64,000 bases of DNA from Arion vulgaris (GCA_020796225.1 CM036767.1:26693253-26757252); one strand, 5' to 3'. Positions 11,274-22,259 are shown, numbered from the stretch's first letter. Notes: generated by a model from the sequence alone, not told the origin. A program made the numbers and translations.

Positions 11274-11720
11274 GATGGTGCTCATTCTCTTGCTCAGTGT
11301 TCTTGGTTAGAGCTAGTGTTTGGTCTACACACATTAAGATCTTTCGCAGACAAGTTGTATGGAAAGTGGAGTTTGGACATGTTTTATTTAGCAGCATTCT
11401 GATCCATATAGTAACTTGATAGCACACAGCTGCGGTATATATTAATTTTGCTTCTGATTTCCATACCAAGAGTAATAAATACACTTTGTGACTAACTAGT
11501 CTGCTTTTAATGTCTGATCCAGCTCCCCCTTCGCGGCTGATAACACTTCCAAGATATGTGAAAGCAGTTGTATTTGAAAGGAATTTTTCTTCTAGTTTTA
11601 CACTGGTGCTTGGGTGGTCATATTCAGTCATATATTGTTTTCTTCTGATTGATTTTCAGCCCAAAAATATGATTAAACTGGTTACGGCTGTTAATATCTG
11701 CAAAACATAGGTTTGGGGTG
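11274..11720 (-). mobile_element. LINE fragment, C-terminal part of reverse transcriptase
   Basis: The minus-strand reading includes TAFTYLGSVISREGGAGS and FHTTCLRKILMCVDQTLA. This is the 'YLGS...' connection region downstream of the RT active site in RTE-like LINEs. It has frame breaks and is severely truncated. Retroposon A is inserted at its 3' side. Confidence 0.6.
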
Positions 11721-11744
11721 GATGTGAGAGTCCATCTCTCTCTG

Positions 11745-11960
11745 ATTGTTCTTTTCTGACATTTTCATCATTCTTATTGTGATATATAAACAGCCTTTAC
11801 CAAGAACATATTTTTACGTTACATCATTCAGCGCCATTTGGGGCTCTAGTGCTTATCCTTTGGCAATATGTCCGGTTTCAGCCAGCGTTTACTGGTTCGC
11901 TCTCCATCAGCCTTTGACTGTCCCCAGCCGACCTGCAAGGTAGCAGGTTAAGAGTATCTG
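11745..11960 (-). mobile_element. Retroposon family B, 3' part
   Basis: The minus-strand copy carries CCTTGCAGGTCGGCTGGGG, then GGCTGAAACCGGACATATTG and the 3' block with CATATCACAA-type sequence. Longer copies are at 26 kb, 19 kb and 50.7 kb. Confidence 0.6.
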
Positions 11961-11982
11961 ATACCTCCTGCTGTTTCTTCAG

Positions 11983-12228
11983 TTGTGACTTCAAACACTA
12001 TATAATCACCACTTGTTAACCACTCTGTGTGATTTGTATGTGATCTGAGCCTAAGATCAATTGTAAGCTGTGCCAGTTATGCGCCTGCAAGTATGCCAGC
12101 GCATCAAATTCCTGCTATGAGCTTTTTATTTACTAGGGTAGCTTCTCTAGGTCATACATCAGTCGCCTAAGGTAGCAGTGGTACTAGTCTTTGCTTCCCC
12201 TGTGGAAGCCACGGCACCACACAGGCGA
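11983..12228 (-). mobile_element. Retroposon family C
   Basis: The minus strand starts CCTGTGTGGTGCCGTGGC, continues GGGAAGCAAAGACTAGTACC, and ends with AAATCACACAGAGTGGTTAA. It matches the plus-strand copy at 43.1-43.4 kb along its whole length and shares the central and 3' blocks with families A and B. Confidence 0.6.
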
Positions 12229-12561
12229 GTTGTGATACAAAATCTAAGCAAATTCAACAAGTACTAACAAACAATATATGTCTATGTTCACTCCTGTAAA
12301 CAAAAGATATAAATCATGAGAGCTACTTGAATTTTTGCATTTTGTTTCTCACTTCCTGGCCTGTGGTAGTCTCCAGATCAGCATCAGCCAGTGGCTCCAC
12401 TTTGACAGTTTGTTATATTCCACTTACGTTAACTAAAGTTCTCTATCCAGCACCTTTTATTTACCTTTGTTCACTCTCATTACCTTCATTTGTGACTATC
12501 ATTTCCTGTCCTATATGCTGTGATAAGTGCTTACACCTGTTGTCAAATTAGTAATTGTTAT

Positions 12562-12794
12562 CGCCCAAATTTGGGTGTAAAGAATAGAACCACTGTTACC
12601 TGCCCTGCATGTCGTAAGAGGCGAGTAAGGAGGTTTGACTGAAATTGAATGCATGTGTCCTAAATGTGTAGAAGTCTATGCATGTAAGGGCCTACCAAAC
12701 CAAAGTGCAACATATACACGTTCTTGGCAAAGATCAAACATATCACAAAGAGTGATTAAAATTGGTTGTAAAGAATGAACACAAAGAAGGAGTC
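12562..12794 (+). mobile_element. Retroposon family A (SINE-like)
   Basis: Plus-strand copy beginning CGCCCAAATTTGGGTGTAAA and ending in ACACAAAGAAGGAG. Flanked by ATTGTTAT on both sides (ending 12561 and at 12795-12802), a short target-site duplication. The 5' end is slightly truncated relative to the 17.4-kb copy. Confidence 0.75.
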
Positions 12795-12828
12795 ATTGTT
12801 ATTTCTGGGCCACACAGCAGAACTCGGT

Positions 12829-13050
12829 GGAGGGGGTCTCTGTGGCCAAGACCATGCGTTCCTAAGGTGGTTGGTTTTAATCTGGGCAGCGCAGCTCTGT
12901 TCGCAAGTGTTTTTTCCATACCCCTATGAATTTTTGGCCGGAGCTACAGAGTTTGCAATACTCTCGACAAGTGGTACGCCATTTCTTTTGAGAGGGACAG
13001 AGCCATATTGGGTGAAATTAAGTCAATCCTTCGGTGTTAGACCCTTTTCT
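12829..13050 (+). mobile_element. SINE family S1, diverged copy
   Basis: GGGTCTCTGTGGCCAAGACC at the start and AGTCAATCCTTCGGTGTTAG near the end align with the copies at 5.1 and 49.5 kb. The A/B boxes are degraded and no target-site duplication is evident. Confidence 0.65.
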
Positions 13051-13189
13051 TTTCTTTTAGACAACATAACTGCTTTAACATCGGAAAGCATTTTTTTTTC
13101 TAGATTTGATTACTAGACTTCCAATTTAATTTACCAGTAGTGCTATGATACTATGATGAAATAGAAAACGTTTGTAACCTATTCTGAAA

Positions 13190-13445
13190 TCTCTATCTGT
13201 TCCTCCCTCTCTGTATTGCTGTGATTGCTACTCGTGTATATTTATCTACCTCATACAGTGGGGTTTCAGTAGTTTCACATAGGGAGATCTGGTTGTAGTT
13301 AATTCTCATCTTTGTCTTCCCCCTATCAGATCATGCCCAATGAATGTTTAGCTCGTAGTTCTTGTAATCTCAGATCAACTTCAAGTGTTCAGCTTATCGT
13401 GCATCTGGTTACTTGCATGCATGGGACAGAAGGGTTATATAATAT
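13190..13445 (-). mobile_element. LINE fragment (RTE-like)
   Basis: Nucleotide similarity to the minus-strand LINE at about 53.8-54.0 kb (for example TTCAGCTTATCGTGCATCTG versus TTAAGCTTATCCTGCATCTG). Coding potential is lost. Confidence 0.6.
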
Positions 13446-13807
13446 ATAACGATAGTCTCGCCGCTGGTACTGTCCGTAAATATCGCGAATTATAAAAAAC
13501 CGTTATACGTAATACTTTACAAGGAAGATTATACGGGACAGTTTTAGACAAAATAACCGACATAAAGTGTAATCTCCAGCATTTAACAAGAGTTAGAAGA
13601 CTGCTATAAGAAAATAGCAAACTGTTGTTTATATACTATCAGCAGTAACAGGATAATTATGGCGGGTCGCATCTAGTGTGGGTGTTCTAAACCCATCATA
13701 ATGGCTGACGTTGGAAGTTTCAAACGGCATGGGACGTTCCATGAAACAACACACTACCGTTGTTAAACGCGTGGAAATGACATGTACAAATTTATAAATA
13801 TTCTTAC

Positions 13808-13930
13808 CTTTTTAAGTCTCTCAGCAAGCACTGTCTTCGTGCCTATCTTGTCAAGCTTTCTTCTCTCAAGTTCTGCATTAATATCAGTTATACGTAAATC
13901 GGAGATAACCTTCTTCACTACAGTTGCCAT
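13808..13930 (-). CDS. SAFB: SAFB-like start exon with SAP domain
   Basis: The minus-strand ATG at 13930 gives MATVVKKVISDLRITDIN, then AELERRKLDKIGTKTVL and AERLKK. This is a canonical SAP DNA-binding domain (LR-hydrophobic-LxxRxLxxxGxKxxLxxRLK), placed at the very N-terminus as in SAFB and SLTM. 41 codons, phase 0, with a strong donor AAG|GTAAGAA. The ATG context is AAACCAAGATGG, a good eukaryotic start. SAP domains bind AT-rich scaffold-attachment DNA. Downstream exons at 10.4, 9.9, 5.0, 4.3, 1.1 and 0.6 kb complete SAP, acidic linker and RRM. Confidence 0.9.
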
Positions 13931-14214
13931 CTTGGTTTGCTAGCCGTGCGCAATATGTCCGACTTCTACAATGCCCGTATGTAGGTCGCCAAGTGGACAG
14001 CAACCAAATTAAACTATCCCAGATACGTTACTACCAAAGATAGCATGATTTCACTCTCACAACTGAAAGCCTACTACAACATTTCAATCGATTAGACCGG
14101 CTACGACCAAGGATACTACAGAATTGTAACTGTCAATGTCGTTTTGCACTTGTAAACATATTCATTTCATATTTTGAGAATACGTGTTAAACTATCAGTG
14201 AGTTCCACTGATGT
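13931..14214 (-). promoter_or_regulatory. Presumed 5' UTR/promoter region of the SAFB-like gene
   Basis: Sequence immediately upstream of the start ATG, before the first LINE remnant begins. It should hold the 5' UTR and transcription start. I see no decisive TATA or initiator element, so the assignment rests on position only. Confidence 0.35.
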
Positions 14215-15480
14215 GTTATTTTGACTTGAAGGAGAGCAATGACGAACAAGTTTGTAACAACCCATCATCATCATCATCAGGTGCCGTCTCCACATCGAAG
14301 GTTGGCTGCAATGAATCTCCAGCATCCTCTGTCTTTCGCCCTTGTGTTGCACACTGCCAGACTGTAACCTGTCCATTTCTTAAAGTTTCCTCCCACTTAT
14401 CTCTCGGTCTTCCTCTTGCTCTTCCTCCCTCAACTTCCCCTCTAGTAAATGTTTTATCATGGTGTCATGCCTTTTATGTGCCCAAAATACTTTACTTGTC
14501 TGAATTTTATTTCTCTTAATAATTGTTTCTTCATGCCTAGTTTTCCTAAAACTTGTTTGTTTTTCTGTCCATGAAACTCTGCTTATTCTTCTATATACCC
14601 ACATCTCAAATGCATCAATTCTGTCTTCTAACTGCTTGTTCATTGTCCATGTTTCGAGCCATACATTAATATAGGATATATATAGCATTTGATCATTCTA
14701 ATTTTTAGCCTGTTTGTGATTTGTTTGGATGTCAGTAACTTTCTCATACTATTGAAATTATCCTTGGCCATTCCTATTCTCTTTTAATTTCAGTTATACA
14801 TCTGCCATCATCTGTTATCATCTGAACGAGATAGGAGTAGCTTTTTACTTGATGTAGTAATTCTCCGTGTATTTTTATATTCATTTTAGGTTTTCCATTT
14901 CCTTGTTGATTACCATAGTTTTTGTTTTCTGTTTGTTAATGTCTAATCCATATTCCTTGCTAGTTCTGTCCAATTGGTCCACTAATTCTTGTAGATCTTG
15001 TTCATTTTCTGCTACCAATACTGTGTCATCTGCATATCTTAAGTTATTTATTATTTTTCCATTGATCTTGAGTCCTGGCTTTCCCCTCTAGTTGTTTGAA
15101 GATTTTCTCTGTGTAGATGTTAAATAGGCTTGGTGACAGTATGCATCCTTGTCTCACTCCTCTTTTATGTCTATGTATGGAGAGTAGCTATTTTCATATT
15201 TTATTATTGCTGTCTGTTCCCAGTATATGTTACTTATTAGTCTGATATCATCCCCATCTAGGCCTATTTCTTGTAGACATATGATTAGCTTTTCATGTTG
15301 GACTCTGTCAAAAGCTTTGCTATAATCGATGAAACACAAGTAGATACTTTTTGCACTTCTATATACTTGTCAGCGAGTAGTCTTATACAAAGTATTGCCT
15401 CTCTTGTTCCTCTGTTCTTTCTAAAGCCAACCCATACACTGCAAATATCTTCTTCATTTGTTATTGTTTGTAATGTAGGG
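14215..15480 (-). mobile_element. RTE-like LINE relic, RT through 3' end
   Basis: Minus-strand fragments read CFIDYSKAFDRVQHEKLI (RT palm), MWVYRRISRVSWTEKQT and KYFGHIKRHDT-type C-terminal residues, and a 3' segment with an ATGATGATGATG run near 14270. Multiple frameshifts. The endonuclease is missing, so it is a 5'-truncated dead copy. Confidence 0.75.
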
Positions 15481-15599
15481 GATTACTAAAGTCTGCCGAG
15501 GACGCCCCTTACCTAAGGACGTACCTTGTTTTGGTTATATCAGTTTTGTGTAGACCAACAAACATAAACATACGTTTTGTGTAAATATATTGACAGTCG

Positions 15600-16500
15600 A
15601 TAGAAACAAACTATGTGATTGTCTAAAAAAATATGGAATCAGCAAACATCTCATCAAGGTCTGCAAGAGTTTATACATTCATCTCAGGAGTTAGACAGGG
15701 ATGTGTGCTCTCCCCACTGCTGTTTATAGCATACATAGACAACATAAGTAGAGAAGCAGGAATAGAAGAAGAAAATAATATTTCAGAACTTTTATTTGCA
15801 GATGACCAAGTACTGATTGCAGAAAACGAAGAATCTCTCCAGAACCATTTGAGCTTAGTTAACATCAAGAGTGAGGAGTAAAACATGAAAATAAATATAA
15901 TAAAGACAGAGACAATGGCAATAAGTAGACAACGAAAAAACTTTACAATAAAACTCCAGAACATAGAAATAAAACAAACAATTTAAGCCAAATACTTAGG
16001 AGCAATTTTCACAGCAGATGGAAGTATCGATAGCGAAATCAGCAATCGTTGCACAAAAGCTAATCAGGTACTGGGGCATTTAACACCACTGTTGTCACAT
16101 AAAGAGATACCGCTAAAAACTAAAGCAAATCTCATAAGAACGATTTTCTGGCCAACACTATGTTACCAGTGTCATGGCCAATAACAGCAGCTAATGAGCA
16201 GGAAAATCATAACGACAGAGATGAGGTGTCTTAGAATAGCTGCAGGTGTGACAATAAGTGACAAATGAAGAAATCAGAAGGAGACTGGATGTGAAACCAG
16301 TCATGCAATTCATAAAAGAACAACAAATTAAATGGTTTGGACACCTGACAAGAATGCCCTGGTATCGCCTTCCACAGAGAGCCACACAGAAAAAGTATAA
16401 TGAGTACAAAGTAAGAGAAAGACCACGCAAAGATGGAGCGACGGCATCAAGAACAGCCTTACGAAAATGAATATCAGCTTACAAAGTGCCTTAAAACACG
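15600..16500 (+). mobile_element. LINE relic, RT active site through C-terminus
   Basis: The plus strand reads SGVRQGCVLSPLLFIAYI, ELLFADDQVLIAENEE (the RT catalytic motif), AKYLGAIFTADGSIDSEI and IKWFGHLTRMPWYRLPQR. Stop codons and frameshifts near 15880, 15985 and 16180. A different family from the neighbouring minus-strand element. Confidence 0.8.
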
Positions 16501-16649
16501 CACAGACAAGATGACTTAACCCCCTATATAAAGAAGTAAATGGTGGAAGAGAAAAAGAACAAACATAAAAAAATTAGAATTAACTTCTTTCTGAGATTCT
16601 AATAAAATGGTTACTTCTTATTTTCCACTATCAGAACCACTTATATATC

Positions 16650-17104
16650 GTAGCTCGGGGATGGGAGGGGGCAAAGGTCCAATTCTAGGGACAACGATGG
16701 GCCAGGATTAGTGAGCTCTCACTAATCAAGATCCTACCCCATCTCCACGTGGTGACCCTGGAGCCAGACCAACGACCCTGTCTGGCTAAGCGGGTAGGGA
16801 TCGATTGAGAGCTAAAGGTAGTGGTAGTAGTGCAAGCACAGAAACGTAACTGGTCGAAAACCCTGAACAGAATGCCCGCACCTCCTGATTGATGACCGAC
16901 GAAAATCTGCTCAAATCCACGGAGAATGCAAGACATAGCAGCGTACGAGGTCTGAGAACGATTCTCCCGAAGACAATGGCCGCACTAAAATTGCCAGTTG
17001 TGGGGCAAAAATACATGAGAAAGATGTGTAACGAGTCAACGGTCGCACCGCAATTGCCAGCCCTGGGCAAGTATCTTTCTCTCTCTCGCGATCCCGGCAT
17101 AGAC
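16650..17104 (+). mobile_element. LINE leader-like repeat (family D)
   Basis: Contains GGGCCAGGATTAGTGAGCTC, TCTGGCTAAGCGGGTAGGGA and GTGGTAGTAGTGCAAGCACA. This module recurs at 23.2 kb (plus, fused to an RT), 25.1 kb (minus) and 25.9 kb (plus). Because one copy directly precedes RT coding sequence it is probably the 5' leader of a LINE family. It also occurs alone or with retroposon B. Confidence 0.6.
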
Positions 17105-18885
17105 TGATGAACCAACTTTTTTTCATGAAATTTACTGTGTTTTTAAGGGACTCCGTTCCTCCGTACAGCTTTTCCGTACAGCTCTGTGTTTTGAGGCCAG
17201 GTTTCTTTTCTTATACCTGCTATCAGTTGACAATCTTGCAGAACGTGTTCTGCCGTCATGTCCGCCTTTTTGCAGGGGCACAGGCTAGTTGTGCCAATTT
17301 TAAATTTGTGAAACATGTGGGCGCGGAGTTTGTTGTGGCCGGTACGGAAGCGAAGTATGGCAACTTGTTCACTACGACGCCCGAGTGGTTATCGGGGCCC
17401 AAATTTGGGGTGTAAAGAATAGAACCACTGTTACCTGCCACGCATGTCGTAAGAGGCGACTAAGGAGGATTGGCTGAAATCGGATGTACATGTCCTAAAC
17501 GTGTAGAAATATATGCGTTTAGGGCCTACCAAACCAATGTGCAACGTATACACGTTCTTGGCAAAGATCAAACATATCACAAAGAGTGATTAAAATGGGT
17601 CGTAAAGAACGAACGCGAAGAAGAAGAAAGAAGAAGAAGTTCACTACGAGACAGACCGTAATATCCGTCGCTGTTGTTGTGGTGAGGATGATCTTTGTCC
17701 ATTTGTCTCTATAGTGCCAGCCGATGGTTGTTCTGGCTTCCTCATAACTGACCTCGAGATTAGTTTGAGATAGTCGCCCGTCTTCTTTAGCTAGTTTGTC
17801 GACTTTTTCGTTTCCGCTTAAATTACAGTGTGATTGTATCCACTGAATGACGGTGCGTTTGATAGAGCGCGCTAGTTCATCGAGGGTCGCTTTGAGCTCA
17901 TTCAGCTCTGTTTTGCCTACGCCTTTGAGTGCCGTGATGACCGATAGAGCATCAGTGAATATCACGACTTTGTTGCGAGAGGTGCCTCTTCTCTCTAGGA
18001 TCATTTCGGCCGCTGTTATTATTGCCTCTGCCCTGTAGTTATTTGAGTATTTGCCTGTGGCAATCGCTTTTGTGACCATCACTTTCTTTGAGAGTTTAAG
18101 CACTATTCCTCCTTCACCGTCGCTGATTGCGTTCCTAACCGATCCGTTAGTATAGACGTATAACCACTTATTTTCGGGGTACTCTGTCTCTATGTATTTT
18201 TCCGTGGCCGCTCTTCTTTCGACGTTTTCTTGCTGGCCTTTTTTCAGTATGCCTGGGATTGATTTCCTTAGTTCCGGCATTTTGATTTTCCACGGCGGGC
18301 ACTTATCGGTTGCCGGGATCGATTTGGCGTTGCAGTTTGCTAGGACCGGATGGTCTGCGATCAGTGCTTTCGCGTTTTTTTGCGAAGCTGGTCCTATGTA
18401 TTCTGCCCCTTCCGAATCCGTTCATTCTTTCGTACATAGGGTGAGAATCGAGCCGTTTACGTTTTTCCGCCAACACCAAGACTTTTCTGTCCTTCGATCT
18501 GTCGTTGGTTGGAGGCCTGTGATTGTTTCCATTGCCTTGATGGGCGTGGACTTCATAGCTCCTGTGATAATGCGCATTGCACGGTTCTGGCTATTGCTCA
18601 CTTTGGCGAATTGTTTATTGGATGCACTACTCCACGCTTCAATGCAGTACTCCAGGACCGGTCGCACTCTTCCAGAGTAGAGTGTTTTGAGGACTCTGGT
18701 GTTTGCTCCCCACGTGGAGCATGCGAGTTTGCGCAGATGCTGCTTTGCCGAGTTGGAGGACGGAGACCGTCGGTAGCAAAAAAAAGCCCTTTCAAGGCAT
18801 GGGGCCCGGCACTCGTCCTGCCGACGGATCTCCACAGGCGTAGCACCATATCGATATTCTAAATTAGACATATTCATGAACAAAT
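17105..18885 (-). mobile_element. I/jockey-type LINE relic with RNase H, split by a family A insertion
   Basis: Minus-strand RT C-terminus: RVLKTLYSGRVRPVLEYC, MRIITGAMKSTPIKAMET. Then an RNase H domain: WLYVYTNGSVRNAISDGE (usual TDGS changed to TNGS), NNYRAEAI, VVIFTDALSVITALKG, RTVIQWIQSHCNLSGNEK and DKLAKEDG. The C-terminal Cys/His-like tail LCPCKKADMTAEHVLQDC continues on the far side of the insertion at 17378-17638. The family matches the plus-strand LINE at 23.2-25.0 kb. The substitution of the first catalytic aspartate and frame breaks make it inactive. Confidence 0.85.
17378..17638 (+). mobile_element. Retroposon family A, intact copy with target-site duplication
   Basis: A 261-bp element from CGCCCGAGTGGTTATCGGGG to a (GAA)n tail. 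It is flanked by an exact 11-bp duplication GTTCACTACGA (17367-17377, 17639-17649). Removing it and one duplicate rejoins the LINE RNase H reading frame on the minus strand, so the boundaries are certain. The CCGAGTGGTTA near the start resembles a tRNA A box. Confidence 0.9.
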
Positions 18886-20090
18886 TTGGTCCATGCAGCC
18901 TTAGTATGGGTAGCTACGTCACAACTTTCAGTGCCAATTGAAGCTCAGTTGCTTGTCTTTCGGCCGTGTGTCCAATTTCAACCAACGTTTACTTGGTTCG
19001 CTCTCCGTTAGCCGTTGACTGTCCCCAGCCAGAACCCACAAGGCAGCAGGCTGCTATTTTCTTTCAGGGCAGCGACCCTTAGACGACCTGCCCTCCCGGG
19101 CTGATGAGTGTCATCTGCCCAGTACTACCTGTTTTGTTCATGGATTGCTTGGTTTGCCTACCGTCCAGTTTTGTTGCGGTTTACTCCGCTAGTCTTTGAT
19201 TGTCCCCAACCAAAAGTTTCGTAAGGCGCTAGAACGTAACTTTAGGTTTTTCGCTCGGCCAACTTTACCCAGTATCATAGTCTGAGCTTGGCCACATATA
19301 CGGAGTTTTATCGCAATCTTCCCTTGTGCCACCGTCACCTCATTAACCACATTTGCCGTGCATTGGGAGTGCCACGAAACGCTGTTCATTTTGCGCTCAT
19401 GGCTCCGAGTTTCGCAGCTCAGAATGCACCTCTTATCCCTTTGCTTTGCAGCCTTTCACATCTGCTGGGAGGCTGATACGACCAACATGTTCACACATCT
19501 GCCGTTTCATGTACCGTGCCTCAGGGCTGCTCTAACACTCAGTTTGACTCGTGCCTATGGCACCGAGTTTCACTTCTTGTCTCGGCTTTCTTGGGATGCA
19601 CATCTCCCTTAAATTCGGTCATTTACTCCGGGGAGTTGGTGTTTTGTTCACGGACTGATTTAATGAGCCATTTTCGATATACGGACACACACACACCACC
19701 AGTAAGACCGCGTGAGCGAGCGAGTCTTAATAGCAGACGCTACCTTGTCCCTTATTCGCTGGGAGCCTCGTTTGCTTCGTAGCGTGAAGAAGCGGAGAGC
19801 CACTCTCAGCCGTTAGAGACTATGCACGCAATTGGTTATCGACACTGGGGAACCGCGCTCGCTTACTGGCTCGCTCGTCCGGTTATTTTCAAAACGAGGA
19901 GGCGCAGTTTGCAGACGCCCACCCCAGTTCACGGACGTTCGTACTCTGTTGTTTCATAGTTCTTTTTTACATTTGGGCATATTTTAGTGGTGTTCGGCCA
20001 GGAAATGTGTGTGTTGTTCAAGGATTTCTGGCCCATTGGTTTTCCGTGTTTGCGCTTCCACCACTATTTCCTAATCCGGATTGACCTCAT
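18886..20090 (-). mobile_element. Composite D-B retroposon, degraded
   Basis: The minus strand carries D-type leader sequence around 19.6-20.05 kb, a middle region, and B-type sequence at 18.93-19.25 kb (for example GGGGACAGTCAACGGCTAAC read on minus). The order and length match the 1.17-kb element at 25.9-27.07 kb, in the opposite orientation. It abuts the 5' side of the minus-strand LINE. It is more diverged, and its boundaries are approximate. Confidence 0.55.
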
Positions 20091-20099
20091 ATAGTCAGA

Positions 20100-21185
20100 A
20101 GGGCGCATAGTGTGAACATGCTCATAGGCGTAGATTATAAAGCCCAAATATACGGCAAAAATTATCGTTAAAGAGCAATGAACACACGAAGCAGCCGACA
20201 AGTGACCGACCCACTGGCTAGTCCTAGAAGGGTTGTTAATGTTCCTAAACCGGAGCGGCCACGCTCAGTCAGACAAATTTGCAAAGTAGTAAATGCTCTT
20301 TGGCGTCGATCGAAGACAACATATACGGCATTAAAAAGATCATTAATACTTCCGCTGCCACCTACGACAAAAGTCGGCGAAGTACCAACTCCCTTTCACT
20401 ACCGCCGACGACTTTTGTTGGCGGACATGTGCCGTCGACGATGTCTTTTTAAACGGGGAGTATCGCTTGCCAAAAACTGGGTTCCGTGACGTACTACTTC
20501 CGTATTGTTCCGACGAGCTCTCCAAAATGGCGGATCTAACATACACGCTGTAAACGTCGGTATAAGTCCGATTTTGTTTCGATTTTTCGTAAGTAAACAA
20601 AAATTTTCAAAATGGACGTCGTAGCTGGTGAATAGTGATGTCCAAAATGACTCTTTTTCTGACTTTTTAGCCAGTGATAGTGTTAAAACGAACTCTGAAT
20701 GTGATATGAATTTGAACTGTGATTCACGTGACGATGTTTATAGATCGATAGCAGACATTTCCTGGGGTACAAGAGTAGATGACGGACACCCAACGCGAAA
20801 ACGACGGAATATCGTACTGTGGATAGGTATGGGGATATCAGTTACTACAATAGCTTGTGGATTATAAAGAATAGATTCCACATATAGACAGGTTAGTAGC
20901 TCATTAATATATGAACACTATTCCGTAGTTTAAAAGTCCTAAGTTTATTAGTTTATTTTTACGATTTTTGAAATTGTCACTCTGAAAACTGATCATACCG
21001 AAAAATAGCGTGGCACTGGGCCAGACTTTGTTGAAAAATGCGTGGCAGCGAAAGTGTTAAAGAGTGCTCATCATAGAATGCCAAAGGAACGCTGCGCTTA
21101 GTCAAAAAGGTTGCAACGTACAAAAGGCTCTTTAGCGTAGATCCAAGCCCAAATATACGGCGACAAACGGATCATTAAAGAGAAA
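20100..21185 (+). repeat. Tandem-like repeat interrupted by a TTAA element
   Basis: A block with GCCCAAATATACGGC followed by GATCATTAAAGAG occurs at about 20150-20175, 20313-20346 (its 3' end lies across the insertion) and 21145-21182. The middle copy contains the insertion: ATCA-TTAA before and TTAA-AGAG after rejoin to ATCATTAAAGAG, as in the undisturbed third copy. Confidence 0.6.
20343..21060 (+). mobile_element. TTAA-flanked DNA transposon (piggyBac-like MITE), family PB1 copy 1
   Basis: 718 bp from TTAATACTTCCGCTGCCACC to GGCAGCGAAAGTGTTAA, which form imperfect terminal inverted repeats with TTAA on each side. An 80-codon ORF at 20628-20867 contains [18 protein letters not shown] and RTRKRR-like residues, the sort of acidic start expected for a piggyBac transposase, then stops. 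The catalytic domain is absent, so this is a non-autonomous derivative. Copies 2 and 3 are at 32.1-33.1 and 51.2-51.9 kb. Confidence 0.8.
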
Positions 21186-21229
21186 GGTACTCACGATGTC
21201 TGGAAGATGTTTGACTGCCCGGTATGGTA

Positions 21230-21415
21230 GAATTGAACATTTCCAAAGGCCGAAAACGCGGAAAAGCACTGAATGCGCTTGTCATACGCTTGTAGGGGTT
21301 TAACGGTGGCGCAACGTTCTAACCATTCTTGGCAAAGGCTTTTCATATATCACAATAAGAATGATCAAAATGGCGAGAAGAACGAACGAAACCCCCACAA
21401 AAATATATATATATA
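21230..21415 (+). mobile_element. Retroposon B-type 3' end fragment
   Basis: GGCGCAACGTTCTAACCATT, TTGGCAAAGGCTTTTCATAT and CACAATAAGAATGATCAAAA followed by GAACGAACG. This is the shared 3' block of families A-C without the upstream body. Confidence 0.5.
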
Positions 21416-21687
21416 TCGTAGCCCTTCAGGAGACACCGCTTGGTGATAGTGACGTACTGAAGATAAATGTTTTCAGTTTTTATAATAGACGACACATTGG
21501 GCAGGCAGCTCTTGTACACTACAACATTGAGGCACAATGTCCTCTTGAAATTGTGTGACGAGTTGCAACTTCAAACAGTTGGGATCCATACTGGTCTTAT
21601 TTTCTATACACCTGTTTTACCTCACATCATCTGGATAATAAGGTATTTCTAGACAGGGCCGTGCGGTGTATTTTCTCAGTATCTTCT

Positions 21688-21735
21688 TCTTCTTCTTTCG
21701 TTCGTTCTTGGCGGCTAATTTTATCATTCTTGCCT
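21688..21735 (-). repeat. Short reverse copy of the shared retroposon 3' tail
   Basis: TCTTCTTCTTCTTTCGTTCG followed by TTCTTGGCGGCTAATTTTAT is the GAA tail and 3' block in reverse orientation. Very short fragment. Confidence 0.45.
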
Positions 21736-22010
21736 AATCTAATCTAATATATATATGTAAGACAAAGATTCAAGGTAATTGTATCTATATTTGTCTCAAT
21801 TGTTTGGAGATATCTGGACATCCTACGGACTTGAAATTTGGCAAGAGGGTGGCTTTCATAGATAGGAAGGGGTAAAATATCAAACTAGACTAATTGTACG
21901 TTTCTATAAAGATATTCTAACTTAAACGATATGGTCGTGCACATAATTCGTCGATAAAAGCAAATAAAAGTTTTAACGACGTTCCCTGTCACGTAATACG
22001 CAGGGGTCAT
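21736..22010 (+). mobile_element. Helitron 5'-end-like region
   Basis: TCTAATCTAATCTAATATAT followed by GACTTGAAATTTGGCAAGAG and GGCTTTCATAGATAGGAAGG resembles the leader commonly seen at the start of animal Helitrons (TC start, AT-rich, then a '-GGACTTGAAATTTGG...GAAGG' block). It lies in the right orientation and just upstream of helicase remnants. Confidence 0.5.
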
Positions 22011-22259
22011 GTTGTTAATTTCCTGCAGACGTATTCAAATTTTAACACATCTGATAACTATTCGATAATTTTTATACTCAGTTCAATTATTGAATTTGCC
22101 AATTGTAGGTATTGAAGTATTCCCATTTGACAATTAGAAAACATATTGTTATTAATGAAAAAGCAGCCGATTTTGATGTTACAGACCCACAGCTGTAGCA
22201 AAATCATAGATACAGTTAGACAGTTTGACAGTAGACATACTTTCCTGTTAATTATGACG

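Larger units (their letters stand above)
10715..12300. repeat. Insertion block bounded by an imperfect ~50-bp direct repeat
   Basis: AAATCTGAGCAAATTCAACAA...TTCTATGTTCACTCCCGT at 10720-10768 recurs, slightly diverged, as AAATCTAAGCAAATTCAACA...TCTATGTTCACTCCTGT at 12238-12297. Between them lie only retroposons, in a SAFB intron. It may be a local duplication that later filled with insertions. Confidence 0.5.

Noticed and set aside
14167..14280. Run of methionine codons (MMMMM) in a short ORF
   Set aside because: Result of an ATG/CAT trinucleotide run at the degraded 3' end of a LINE.
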